The notes under the pieces: model-generated | The model's input: only the letters and a program-made list of their open reading frames with translations | What the model was told of the DNA's origin: nothing | The model's database searches: none | Program-made: the position numbers and the translations under genes | Assembly (NCBI RefSeq): GCF_039904985.1 | Contig: NZ_CP157005.1 | Location: 1,054,001 to 1,118,000, forward strand | Length of the DNA stretch: 64,000 nucleotides | Reading direction: 5' to 3' | Source: Methylomonas sp. AM2-LC | GTDB lineage: Bacteria; Pseudomonadota; Gammaproteobacteria; Methylococcales; Methylomonadaceae | In this document: positions 12,001-18,322 of the stretch, in pieces | How the letters are laid out: every line of letters begins with the position of its first letter | Numbering within the stretch: the stretch's first letter is position 1

Positions 12001-13443
12001 AATGAAGTCGCGAATGGCCTGACCACTGTACAAATTGCCTCTCTGAACACTGCACAAGTTGCGTCACTGACTACAGCACAAGTTTCTGTACTGAGCACTG
12101 ACCAAATTGACGCTTTGACTACTAGTCAGTTTATAGCCATAACGACAAGTCAGATAGCGGCATTGACATCGACTGAGGTTTCAGCATTGACAACGACTGA
12201 AATTTCCGTACTGACAAGTTCGCAATATCAAACTTTAACCACTACTCAAACTCAATCTTGGACATCCTCTCAAATAGGTGCGATTCCAGCGACTGATCCG
12301 ATAGTGCTGGATTTGGCTGGTAATGGCATCAATACGCAAAGTATTAGTTCGGGTGTCAAGTTTGATATAAACAATTCTGGACAAGCGACCAATACAGGCT
12401 GGGTTGGAGCAGGCAGCGGATTACTTGTATGGGATCCTACTGATACGGCTATCACTAACGGTAGCCAATTGTTTGGTAATAAAACAGTGTTACCTAATGG
12501 ACAAACGGCTACAGATGGTTTTGCCGCACTCGCTGCGCTGGATGCTAATCACGACGGTGTCATTACCAATCAGGATACGGGTTTCTCCGGTCTGAAGGTA
12601 TTGACTAGCGATGGACAGTTACATTCCTTAACATCACTAGGTATAGCCAGTCTAAATCTTGATTCAACAGCTGTTTCAGAGATGAATAACGGTAACTGGA
12701 TTACGATGGTAGCGTCTTATACGACCGTGACAGGCAAAACCTTTAAAATGGGTGATGTTTCCTTGGTGAACTATGCAAATCAATCAATCTCAAGTTTGAC
12801 AACTAGTCAAATTGCGAGTTTGAGTACGGAGCAGATAAGAGCCTTAACAACTGCTGACATTGTCAGTTTGACAACAGCACAAGTAACAGCGCTTAATACT
12901 GCGCAGTTTGCAAGCCTGACTACGACAGATATTCGCAGTTTGACTACTACGCAAATTGCTGCATTGACTACCAATGAAATAGCTAATGGTCTAACTTCAA
13001 CGCAAGTAGCTGTCTTAACGACCAGTCAGGTTGCGGCACTAAGTACCAATCAAGTGAGTGTGTTAGGATCAGCACAGGCAGTTGCATTAGTACCGACTGA
13101 GATAGCCGCATTAACCAGTAAAGGCGGTAGTGGTCAAGCTCTCACGACGCAAGTTAAGGAGTTAGTGCAAGTGATGACTGCCTTTGTTAAGGAAGAATCA
13201 GCTGGATCAGGCACATCGAGTCCGAATCGACTGCCTAATGAAAGCGGATCACTGGCAGTTTCACCGGTATCAGCGAGCTTAGGTGATTTAGTGAATACCC
13301 TGAAGATGTTCGATGCTAATGGTAATGCAATTGCTAACGCAGGCGTTCTTAACCAAGGGGTTGTAACGACGACCACACTCACCTTACCAGGTATGCATGG
13401 TCATAATGATCTGAGTATTTTGACTACTGGCGGTAAATCTTAA
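1..13443 (+). CDS. Giant repetitive surface/secreted protein, 5' end outside window
   Basis: The frame is open from base 1 and the repeat pattern already runs there, so the real start lies upstream; the TTG at 13 is only the first possible internal start. About 4,480 residues are visible. Nearly all are short units: eight-residue units such as LTTAQIAA and LSTDQIAA, and nine-residue units such as LTTNEIANG. They are rich in Thr, Ala, Leu and Ile. I see no cysteine and very few aromatics. Each unit places a helix-capping S/T-T-x-Q/E before a hydrophobic pair, so a chain of very short helices or a solenoid is possible; the fold is unknown to me. Near the C-terminus (from about 12295) is a globular domain with an EF-hand-like loop, then a few more repeats and a polar tail. 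This build resembles giant type-I-secreted adhesins, but no secretion genes are in view. The function is inferred only from architecture. Confidence 0.85.
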   Translation, partial: QVAALSTSVVRAMTTAQIAALTTDEIGNGLTSAQIAALTTTQIAALTTNEIANGLSTAQIAAITSTQVAALTTSQLVSLTTDQIAVLSTADLRALSTAQIAALTTNEIANGLTTAQVAALTSTQAAALTTSQLVKLTTDQIAALSTSVVRALTTAQIAALTTDEIANGLTTAQIAALTTTQIAALTTNEIANGLSTAQIAAITSVQVSALTTSQLTTLTTDQIAVLSTGDLRALTTTQIAALTTNEIANGLTSSQFAALTSNQIAALTTSQLIKLTTDQVAALSTSVLRALTTAQIAALTTNEVANGLTTAQIAALTTTQIAALTTNEIANGLSTAQIAAITSAQVAALTTSQLVSLTTDQIAVLSTADLRALSTAQIAALTTNEIASGLTTAQIAALTSSQASALTTSQLIKLSTDQVASLTTSLLRALTTAQFAALTTDQIANGLTTAQIAALTTTQIAALTTNEIANGLSTAQIAAITSSQVPGLTSSQLMSLTTDQLAGLSTADLRALSTAQIAALTTNQIANGLTTAQIAALTSSQAAALTTSQVANLTTDQIIALTTTDVHSLTTAQIAALTTNEIANGLTSAQIVALTSTQIAALTTNEIANGLSTTQIAALTSIQVPALTTAQLINLTTNQLAVLNTQALRALTTSQIQALTTNEIANGLTTTQIAALTTTQIAALTTSQLANLTAFTADQLIVMSTAELRALTTAQIASLTTNEIANGLSTAQIAALTTTQIAALTTNEIANGLTTTQIAALTSSQLTSLTTNQLVSLSTDQLSSLSTTALRALTTAQIAALTTNDVANGLTTMQIAALTSNQAAALTTNQLINLGTDQIASLTTTDIRALTTAQIAALTTDEIANGLTTAQIQALTSTQIAALTTKEIANGLSTDLIAALTTLQVAALTTSQLISLTTDQIAAVSTVDLRALSTAQIAALTTNQVANGLTTTQIAALTSSQASALTTSQLVNLTTDQIAVLTTADVRALTTAQVAALSTNEIANGFTTAQIAALSTAQIAALSTNDVANGLTTAQIAALTTNQLTSLTTSQLVSLSTDQLSSLSTADVRALTTLQLAALTTNKVANGLTTTQIAALTSNQVVALTTSQVVNLTTDQLAALSTLDIRALTTAQVASLSSSEIANGLTTAQIQALTSTQIAALTTNEVANGLTTAQIAALTTNQLTSLTTSQLVSLTTDQLSSLSTNDVRALTTAQIAALTTNEIANGLTTAQIAALTSIQLAALTTSQLINLSTDQVAALSTANVRGLNTLQIAALTTDEISNGLTTAQIQALTSTQIAALTTKEIANGLSTDLIAALTTLQVAALTTSQLISLTTDQIAAVSTADLHALSTAQIAALTTNQVANGLTTTQIAALTSSQASALTTSQLVNLTTDQIAVLTTADVRALTTAQIAALTTDEIANGLTTAQIQALSTTQIAALTTKEIANGLSTAQIAALTTNQLTSLTTSQLVSLSTDQLSSLSTADVRALTTLQLAALTTNQVTNGLSTDQIAALNSAQVVALTTSQLVNLSTDQIAALSTADVRALTTAQIATLTTNEIANGLTTAQIQALTSTQIAALTTKEIANGLTTDLIAALTTVQVPALTTSQLISLTTDQVAVLSTADVRNLTTAQIAALTTNQVANGLTTDQIAVLTSSQVAALTTSQLVNLTTDQIAALNTADVRALTTAQIAALTTDEISNGLTTAQIQVLTSTQIAALTTKEIANGLSTDLIAALTTLQVAALTTSQLISLTTDQIAAVSTADLHALSTAQIAALTTNQVANGLTTTQIAALTSSQASALTTSQLVNLTTDQIAVLTTADVRALTTAQIAALTTDEIANGLTTAQIQALSTTQIAALTTKEIANGLSTAQIAALTTNQLTSLTTSQLVSLSTDQLSSLSTADVRALTTLQLAALTTNQVTNGLSTDQIAALNSAQVVALTTSQLVNLSTDQIAALSTADVRALTTAQIATLTTNEIANGLTTAQIQALTSTQIAALTTKEIANGLTTDLIAALTTVQVPALTTSQLISLTTDQVAVLSTADVRNLTTAQIAALTTNQVANGLTTDQIAVLTSSQVAALTTSQLVNLTTDQIAALNTADVRALTTAQIAALTTDEISNGLTTAQIQVLTSTQIAALTTKEIANGLSTDLIAALTTLQVAALTTSQLISLTTDQIAAVSTADLHALSTAQIAALTTNQVANGLTTTQIAALTSSQASALTTSQLVNLTTDQIAVLTTADVRALTTAQIAALTTDEIANGLTTAQIQALSTTQIAALTTKEIANGLSTAQIAALTTNQLTSLTTSQLVSLSTDQLSSLSTADVRALTTLQLAALTTNQVTNGLSTDQIAALNSAQVVALTTSQLVNLSTDQIAALSTADVRALTTAQIATLTTNEIANGLTTAQIQALTSTQIAALTTKEIANGLTTDLIAALTTVQVPALTTSQLISLTTDQVAVLSTADVRNLTTAQIAALTTNQVANGLTTDQIAVLTSSQVAALTTSQLVNLTTDQIAALNTADVRALTTAQIAALTTDEISNGLTTAQIQVLTSTQIAALTTKEIANGLSTDLIAALTTLQVAALTTSQLISLTTDQIAAVSTADLHALSTAQIAALTTNQVANGLTTTQIAALTSSQASALTTSQLVNLTTDQIAVLTTADVRALTTAQIAALTTDEIANGLTTAQIQALSTTQIAALTTKEIANGLSTAQIAALTTNQLTSLTTSQLVSLSTDQLSSLSTADVRALTTLQLAALTTNQVTNGLSTDQIAALNSAQVVALTTSQLVNLSTDQIAALSTADVRALTTAQIATLTTNEIANGLTTAQIQALTSTQIAALTTKEIANGLTTDLIAALTTVQVPALTTSQLISLTTDQVAVLSTADVRNLTTAQIAALTTNQVANGLTTDQIAVLTSSQVAALTTSQLVNLTTDQIAALNTADVRALTTAQIAALTTDEISNGLTTAQIQVLTSTQIAALTTKEIANGLSTDLIAALTTLQVAALTTSQLISLTTDQIAAVSTADLHALSTAQIAALTTNQVANGLTTTQIAALTSSQASALTTSQLVNLTTDQIAVLTTADVRALTTAQIAALTTDEIANGLTTAQIQALSTTQIAALTTKEIANGLSTAQIAALTTNQLTSLTTSQLVSLSTDQLSSLSTADVRALTTLQLAALTTNQVTNGLSTDQIAALNSAQVVALTTSQLVNLSTDQIAALSTADVRALTTAQIATLTTNEIANGLTTAQIQALTSTQIAALTTKEIANGLTTDLIAALTTVQVPALTTSQLISLTTDQVAVLSTADVRNLTTAQIAALTTNQVANGLTTDQIAVLTSSQVAALTTSQLVNLTTDQIAALNTADVRALTTAQIAALTTDEISNGLTTAQIQVLTSTQIAALTTKEIANGLSTDLIAALTTLQVAALTTSQLISLTTDQIAAVSTADLHALSTAQIAALTTNQVANGLTTTQIAALTSSQASALTTSQLVNLTTDQIAVLTTADVRALTTAQIAALTTDEIANGLTTAQIQALSTTQIAALTTKEIANGLSTAQIAALTTNQLTSLTTSQLVSLSTDQLSSLSTADVRALTTLQLAALTTNQVTNGLSTDQIAALNSAQVVALTTSQLVNLSTDQIAALSTADVRALTTAQIATLTTNEIANGLTTAQIQALTSTQIAALTTKEIANGLTTDLIAALTTVQVPALTTSQLISLTTDQVAVLSTADVRNLTTAQIAALTTNQVANGLTTDQIAVLTSSQVAALTTSQLVNLTTDQIAALNTADVRALTTAQIAALTTDEISNGLTTAQIQVLTSTQIAALTTKEIANGLSTDLIAALTTLQVAALTTSQLISLTTDQIAAVSTADLHALSTAQIAALTTNQVANGLTTTQIAALTSSQASALTTSQLVNLTTDQIAVLTTADVRALTTAQIAALTTDEIANGLTTAQIQALSTTQIAALTTNEVTNGLTTTQIAILTTNQAQALTTSQLVKLSTDQLSALSTADIRSLTTAQVVALSTNEVANGLTTVQIASLNTAQVASLTTAQVSVLSTDQIDALTTSQFIAITTSQIAALTSTEVSALTTTEISVLTSSQYQTLTTTQTQSWTSSQIGAIPATDPIVLDLAGNGINTQSISSGVKFDINNSGQATNTGWVGAGSGLLVWDPTDTAITNGSQLFGNKTVLPNGQTATDGFAALAALDANHDGVITNQDTGFSGLKVLTSDGQLHSLTSLGIASLNLDSTAVSEMNNGNWITMVASYTTVTGKTFKMGDVSLVNYANQSISSLTTSQIASLSTEQIRALTTADIVSLTTAQVTALNTAQFASLTTTDIRSLTTTQIAALTTNEIANGLTSTQVAVLTTSQVAALSTNQVSVLGSAQAVALVPTEIAALTSKGGSGQALTTQVKELVQVMTAFVKEESAGSGTSSPNRLPNESGSLAVSPVSASLGDLVNTLKMFDANGNAIANAGVLNQGVVTTTTLTLPGMHGHNDLSILTTGGKS
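3810..11819 (+). repeat. About 6.4 tandem copies of a 1,251-bp in-frame repeat
   Basis: Sequence recurs with a fixed 1,251-bp period; for example, the ggatgaaatt word at 3831 recurs at 5082. The period encodes 417 residues, which I count as 51 units: 42 octapeptides plus 9 nonapeptides ending in NG (42x8 + 9x9 = 417). Inner copies are almost identical at DNA level. I noticed a single substitution at 9261 (C instead of T). The first copy differs at a few sites near 3874-3882, and the match stops at about 11819. The array therefore reflects recent unequal recombination or gene conversion within the gene. Flanking repeats (1-3800 and 11820-12250) follow the same unit pattern but are diverged. 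Confidence 0.95.
12295..12780 (+). other. C-terminal Ca-binding-like domain of the giant repeat protein
   Basis: This stretch encodes a non-repetitive domain starting DPIVLDLAGNGI, continuing with a TGWVGAGSGLLVWD segment and LFGNKT, and containing the EF-hand-like loop DANHDGVITNQD (12541-12576). The same order of motifs (VLDLDGDGI, TGWVG..DGLLV.D, SELFG, ALDxNxDGxI) is familiar from the C-terminal regions of large RTX-type secreted proteins and adhesins. Asp/Asn spacing in the loop fits Ca2+ binding. Several acidic positions typical of the family are replaced (for example AGNGI rather than DGDGI), so metal binding at the first site may be weakened. Repeats of the main type resume after it. 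Confidence 0.7.
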
Positions 13444-13856
13444 TAGGATAACTCATGGCAAGGCCGCATTGGCTTTGCCATGAGTATAAACTTGCGATAT
13501 TTAAAATAGATTTTTTAACGAAAGCTTACTTGTTTTAGTTAGCTAGTTTTTACTTCGCGTTAGTTGATGTCAGTTTTTTAAAAACTGAGCGAGTCGTGAT
13601 GATTGTTTTAGTAAAGAAATCCGCTTGTCGACCTTGAAATATTTACCAAACATGTGTTGGTGTAGGTTTAATTGGCTTGTTTTAGCATGGAAAAAATGTG
13701 ATTTTTGTGTTTTAAAATGCACAGTATTAATCGCTTAGTTGTTGACGTTACTCAATACCAATTATGCAAGGATAAGGTTTAAGTTTTCATACTTATAGTT
13801 AATTGAAACGACTTAAACTCTGCAAGTTAAAACAAAAATCAGTGTCACTGAGGCGT
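13444..13856. other. 413-bp intergenic region between convergent genes
   Basis: The giant gene (+) and the glycosyltransferase operon (-) converge here. Apart from the hairpin at 13452-13484 I see only AT-rich sequence with no convincing reading frame, tRNA or other RNA. Confidence 0.6.
13452..13484 (+). terminator. Hairpin just after the giant gene
   Basis: Arms ctcatggcaaggcc (13452-13465) and ggctttgccatgag (13471-13484) form a 14-bp stem with one G.U pair and a 5-nt loop, starting nine bases after the stop codon. No T-run follows directly, so it may be an mRNA 3' end stabiliser or a weak or factor-assisted terminator rather than a classical intrinsic one. Confidence 0.5.
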
Positions 13857-16850
13857 CTAAAGACGGTCGGCAAGATCAGGATAAATTATTTCAGCTTCAA
13901 GATCATTGAAAGGGAAATTGCGTGGAACGTTAAAAAAGTTATTCTCATTGAAAGCGGATAAAGTCTTGCCATTGGCTGCCCCAAGACTTTGAACTAATTT
14001 ATCTATCAGTTGTTGATTAGCTTGCGGTGAAGGATGACTTTCAAGAATGGCTTTCATGACAATCAACATAATCCAGGGATCGGTGTCTTCTCTGGAAGCG
14101 TAACCCGCTTCCGCACTGGTGGTTTTGACACGAAAATGGAAGTGACCTTCTTGTAACAAGCGTTTTGTGAGTAACTCTATGTTATTTTTACCAACATCGC
14201 TACGCGGTTTCACAAAGCTAAAAAATGGTATAGAAATGCGCTGAAAATCCTGAAGAATCAATGCCTGCCAAATGTCATTAGGTAATGTGGTATAGACATG
14301 CCCAGGATCGTAGCGATTACGCATCAATTTCAGCATATCACTCGAGAATAATGAGTTAGTTCCACACACAAAAGTCAATCCTTCTAATTCTACTGGGGTT
14401 TGCAAGCGTCCGGGCATACCGGCATAGCAACCAGATGTAGGCATAGAATCTATTAATGCGAACAAACCACGAAAATCGACTACTGAAGTGATAGTGGCCT
14501 GATAGACATAAAAGGGTTTATCGTGAGTACGTAACAGATAGTCGTAAATGGCCATTTGTCGATAAATACAGCGTTTGTTTTCATTTGCAGACCAAATGCC
14601 CGTAGCAGCATAACCATTACGTTCAAGAGTTTCAGGTGACTCATTACCTCCAATTCCTATCAACAAATCGTAACCGTTTTCTTGAACTTCGCCGCGTTCC
14701 AGTTTTTCTGTTTCACGTACGAAAATAGCTCGAACATTAGGATAGTGGGAAATAAAAAATTGCCACAATGCTCGAGCACGAACAAATACCGGCAATTCTT
14801 CACCGTAAGTAAAGTATACAATCAGGTCGGGTCGTCCTGCTTGTTCAAAAGATTTACGACGCGCCAGAGTAGATGCAGATTTTTGTTGTTGTGACGTCTC
14901 TATTTCTACATGTAGGGTATCCAGGTTCTGAATCAAGCTTGCCCCTGAGTAATTTGTAGCCTCTATTGATGCTGAACTCAAAAGCTGTGGAATCTGATTA
15001 CGGCTGGTTTGTACGTCCCAGGCAATAAACTCAGTAAGCGTGGAAATGAAGCATGCCGTGGAAAATGGATAGGATTGCTCACTTTCAAGAAAGTTGCTGA
15101 TGCGATCAAGATAAGCACTATGCGTGGCAGCATCCATGGATGCCAAATGTTCATACATCTGAAAGTAGGTCTGGAATTGACCTATATCTATGTAGCAGTC
15201 CTTTGGTATCCAGCGTTCAATATTGGGCGCTCCACCATACACTGGAACCGTTCCGGCACGAAAACAATCCAGCAATTTTTCGGTAATATAGCCCGGTATA
15301 TGCTTGGCATTTTCATAACAAATAGAAAAGCGATATTGGGATAGGGTTGCCAGTTTGTCTTGCACCTTTCCTCTGTAGCTAGGAAATAAATCACTATTCC
15401 AACCTACGCCATAAAGATCGAAAGCGTTTGGTGCGCTTGCCTGAAACCATTCGATAGTTCTAATTCGATCAGGATAGAGAGACTTAGGATGGTGAGATTG
15501 TTTGGCTCCTGCAATGATAGTAGCCAATTTACGTTGCTCAAACGCGCTCTTCAGAACCTCAAAGTCGTAGGGCGAATTATTATCAATGGCGAAATTGATC
15601 TTAACATAGCGCCGCCCATCAACATGTACATCGCTCCAGGTAAAAATTCGATCAAACTGTTTGTGATATTCAGTGTCCCAGTTGTCAGGTTTGATTACTT
15701 CACACTCATAAAGTAGTAGGTATTTTTGTATATTCGCTGCCAACAGAGCTTCAATTAATGGATGACCTGATCGAGGTCTATCCATGAAGAGCACCGCATC
15801 AAGTTCGTCAATACTATTTATTTGGTCGAGAGTCACGAAAGAAAAACCGTGTGCTTGACCATATTGGTATAAGTCTAACCATGGCTTAAGCAGATTTGCA
15901 CCAATTGAAGCTTCTGTGTTGTGAAACAGGAAGCCATTGCGTGTGATTTCTTCATAATAATTCCATACGCCGACGCGGATAGGTTTGCCTGAATTGCGAC
16001 CGCCAATTATGGGTGACGTAGGTGGTGTTTGGATAATCCGCGATGGCAAAACCAACCAATGACGAGGCCAGATTGGTTGTTTAACGATGCCGAATCTGAC
16101 TTTTAGCTCTGCATCGTTAGGCTGAAATACCTGTTGTGGAGCAATTACCACTTTGCCAGTCTCAGTATTGAGTAGAGCAGCCCAATAAGTGAGACTATTG
16201 TAAGTCACAATATGATGTTGGCATGCCAGTATTAATCGAAAATAACTATCTTCAGTTTCTGAAGACTTACAAACAATCGTTGTAAATGCATAGTCTGATT
16301 TAAATTGTGGCTCTGACTGATCGGTGAATACGAAAAAATGTGCATTGGGAATCTGATGCAGCATTTCTTTGCAGGCATCTTCAATATAAGTGTTTGAAAA
16401 TGTCGGCTGATTATATGCAGCATGACGTAAGTCAATGGCTACCGAATTATTTGCATCCATTGCGATATGTAGCTTGTTATACTCGGAACCTAAATTCGAA
16501 TCTGGCTGGATATTGCTACGTAGCGTGTTTAAACTGTGTTCACTATAACGGAAGTCAGTCCAGGTACCATCGATATATATACCATCTTGGATACGTGTAA
16601 AAATTGTTGGATCAAACGATAGACTCTCTTCTTTGATAATACCATTCAATTTCGCGTTGGCTATTTCCTGATTATTTGCTATGTAATTCCCTCTAAACAA
16701 GCGACTTAAGACAGTCTGATCAATGTTGTCGTCAATAGCTGATAGCGTATCTAATTTAAGCTCGGTATTTAATAGTCTTGCACATTCACACCCAAACGCG
16801 TATTGGCTTAATTGCTGTGCAAGCGAACCCACTATTTTGACAATGATCAT
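13857..16850 (-). CDS. Three-domain glycosyltransferase fusion (GT11-like, GT10-like, unrecognised C-terminal domain)
   Basis: Residues 1 to about 285 resemble the GT11 alpha-1,2-fucosyltransferase family: the start MIIVKIVGSLAQQLSQYAFG follows the family pattern GGLGNQxFQYAFG, but the Gly-Asn is lost, and the usual HxRRGDY donor motif appears only as DLRHAAY. This domain may be inactive or altered. Residues about 290-640 match GT10 alpha-1,3-fucosyltransferases, with the well-kept motif YRFSICYENAK...YITEKLLDCFRAGTVPVYGG near residues 505-540. Residues about 670-990 form a third domain I cannot name with confidence; FVCGTNSLFSS and LPNDIWQALI suggest another GT-A-like glycosyltransferase. 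It is the last gene of a four-gene minus-strand operon, 9 bp after the GT2 gene. Known families transfer fucose from GDP-Fuc; the acceptor is unknown, with the neighbouring giant Thr-rich protein or a surface glycan possible. Confidence 0.75.
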   Translation of the reverse strand: MIIVKIVGSLAQQLSQYAFGCECARLLNTELKLDTLSAIDDNIDQTVLSRLFRGNYIANNQEIANAKLNGIIKEESLSFDPTIFTRIQDGIYIDGTWTDFRYSEHSLNTLRSNIQPDSNLGSEYNKLHIAMDANNSVAIDLRHAAYNQPTFSNTYIEDACKEMLHQIPNAHFFVFTDQSEPQFKSDYAFTTIVCKSSETEDSYFRLILACQHHIVTYNSLTYWAALLNTETGKVVIAPQQVFQPNDAELKVRFGIVKQPIWPRHWLVLPSRIIQTPPTSPIIGGRNSGKPIRVGVWNYYEEITRNGFLFHNTEASIGANLLKPWLDLYQYGQAHGFSFVTLDQINSIDELDAVLFMDRPRSGHPLIEALLAANIQKYLLLYECEVIKPDNWDTEYHKQFDRIFTWSDVHVDGRRYVKINFAIDNNSPYDFEVLKSAFEQRKLATIIAGAKQSHHPKSLYPDRIRTIEWFQASAPNAFDLYGVGWNSDLFPSYRGKVQDKLATLSQYRFSICYENAKHIPGYITEKLLDCFRAGTVPVYGGAPNIERWIPKDCYIDIGQFQTYFQMYEHLASMDAATHSAYLDRISNFLESEQSYPFSTACFISTLTEFIAWDVQTSRNQIPQLLSSASIEATNYSGASLIQNLDTLHVEIETSQQQKSASTLARRKSFEQAGRPDLIVYFTYGEELPVFVRARALWQFFISHYPNVRAIFVRETEKLERGEVQENGYDLLIGIGGNESPETLERNGYAATGIWSANENKRCIYRQMAIYDYLLRTHDKPFYVYQATITSVVDFRGLFALIDSMPTSGCYAGMPGRLQTPVELEGLTFVCGTNSLFSSDMLKLMRNRYDPGHVYTTLPNDIWQALILQDFQRISIPFFSFVKPRSDVGKNNIELLTKRLLQEGHFHFRVKTTSAEAGYASREDTDPWIMLIVMKAILESHPSPQANQQLIDKLVQSLGAANGKTLSAFNENNFFNVPRNFPFNDLEAEIIYPDLADRL

Positions 16851-16859
16851 GTAGATTAC

Positions 16860-17585
16860 TCAGTTTACCGACGCATTGTAAGAAAGCGGATGAATGATGG
16901 GTTTCCATTCGAAACGAAGTATACCGGGAGAGTTTTTACAACCTGCTGCTAGTTTTTGCTGTGCTAGCGCCAAATTGCGCGATAAATCCCGATTCAGATT
17001 AGTGGTGCCAAAGCCCATGTCTTCGAAGAAGTCGGTTTCGGTAAAAACAACCCGTTTACCACCATTCTTTTCCCAAACCTGAGGCATGTATAAATCTTCA
17101 TAGCCGTAAAATCCGACAAAATCTTCATCATACATGCCATGAATTTTAAATTGTGCCAAATTAACTAAAAAAGTATTCGGATGATTTAATAAGGATTGGT
17201 TGACTGTGATATCAATTAATTCTTTGATGCGCATGTAATACATGGTCATAGAATCCAAAGTATTAAGACTATGCAGTACTTTTTCCATGGCTTCGAAGTA
17301 GAACTTTTGGTCTATATCAAAAAATAATGCCCATTCCCCGCTAGCATTAAAGGCCCCAAGATTACGAGCACCAGCCTGATTCCAGGGGAGATCTGTAATT
17401 ACTTTAAACAATTTTAGATTGAGTTTAGTCGGTTTTATTTCAGGAATCTGTTGTGAGCAGTCATCCACTAGTACAAATTCTACCTGTGACAAGAAACTAT
17501 CAGGAAGGGATTCCCAGTACTTTATTTGATCCAGTACCATTTGCGGATGATTATAGTAGTGGCTGATTATCGAAAGCTTTGCCAT
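16860..17585 (-). CDS. GT2-family glycosyltransferase
   Basis: A 241-residue protein starting MAKLSIISHYYNHP. The order fits the GT-A fold: an N-terminal beta strand, VEFVLVDDCS (nucleotide-binding Asp-Asp), NQAGARNLGAFNASGEWALF and the metal-binding DID-type motif FFDIDQ. It lacks membrane segments, so it should be cytosolic. A TTG four codons upstream (17597) is an alternative start; I prefer the ATG because the conserved strand begins directly after it, though neither has a clear ribosome binding site. It sits between the methyltransferase and the triple-domain glycosyltransferase in the same operon. Donor sugar and acceptor are not predictable. Confidence 0.8.
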   Translation of the reverse strand: MAKLSIISHYYNHPQMVLDQIKYWESLPDSFLSQVEFVLVDDCSQQIPEIKPTKLNLKLFKVITDLPWNQAGARNLGAFNASGEWALFFDIDQKFYFEAMEKVLHSLNTLDSMTMYYMRIKELIDITVNQSLLNHPNTFLVNLAQFKIHGMYDEDFVGFYGYEDLYMPQVWEKNGGKRVVFTETDFFEDMGFGTTNLNRDLSRNLALAQQKLAAGCKNSPGILRFEWKPIIHPLSYNASVN

Positions 17586-17643
17586 GATTGCGACCAATTT
17601 TTAATTTAAACAAGGGCAGCGATTAATGCATTAATCGCTGGGT

Positions 17644-18282
17644 TTATGTAGGCTTGTAGCACTCAATACATAGACTTTCCAAAGCTTTAAGTGGGAAATA
17701 CGGCTCAACTTCAACAATATCGGGTAGATCGCTATCCTGTACCATAGTACGGCGAATGCGTTCAAAACCCGCTTGTTGTAAAACAGATTTCAACGTATCA
17801 AAGTCGTATCCCATTTTATGACCATGATTATGTAGCATGCCCATAAAAACTGCCCCGTTGGTTGGATATAAATCGGAATTGTTTTCTAAACCCAAGCGGC
17901 GATATTCATCGAAAAAAAACTGATTACCATTGATATAGTTTTTTGCCCATAGCTCCAAATCAGGAACCAGAATACGTAACAGACCACCTGGTTGCAGTAC
18001 TCGGTAACAAGCGGCAATAAAATCTATCCCTTCAAGGTTACTTAAATGTTCCAGAAGGTGTGAATGATAGACTACTTCCAGGCTGTTGTCCGCTGCGGGA
18101 ATGCCTTTAACCAAATCGTGATTATACAGGTAGGTATCAGCTACGCCATTGGGATTGGCATATAATGCATCTTCTCCCAGATGAGTCCACCAGCCAATAT
18201 TTAAGTAGCCTTTTATGAAGATGGTTCCACATCCTAAATGGAACTTTTTAAATTGTGGAGATAGATCGGCTAACTCAGGCAT
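17644..18282 (-). CDS. Class I SAM-dependent methyltransferase
   Basis: A 212-residue protein with the Methyltransf_11 pattern: motif I FHLGCGTIFIKGYLNIG near residues 14-30, YHSHLLEHLS (the residue after motif II typical of this subgroup) and YRVLQPGGLLRILVPDLE around residues 90-108. This subtype (predicted SAM-methyltransferases with HLGCG and SHxLEH) is common in polysaccharide and glycosylation clusters. It lies 40 bp after the GT41 gene and before the GT2 gene, so it likely methylates the sugar built by these enzymes. The substrate is inferred from context only. Confidence 0.8.
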   Translation of the reverse strand: MPELADLSPQFKKFHLGCGTIFIKGYLNIGWWTHLGEDALYANPNGVADTYLYNHDLVKGIPAADNSLEVVYHSHLLEHLSNLEGIDFIAACYRVLQPGGLLRILVPDLELWAKNYINGNQFFFDEYRRLGLENNSDLYPTNGAVFMGMLHNHGHKMGYDFDTLKSVLQQAGFERIRRTMVQDSDLPDIVEVEPYFPLKALESLCIECYKPT

Positions 18283-18322
18283 TTTAGTCTCACTTTATTA
18301 ATTGGTTGGCGAAGTTTTGCAT

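Noticed and set aside
1..13443. Similarity of LTTAQIAALTS to the LTPEQVVAIAS start of TAL effector repeats
   Set aside because: The period here is 8-9 residues rather than 33-35, with no base-specifying residues; the likeness is a helix-capping phrase.
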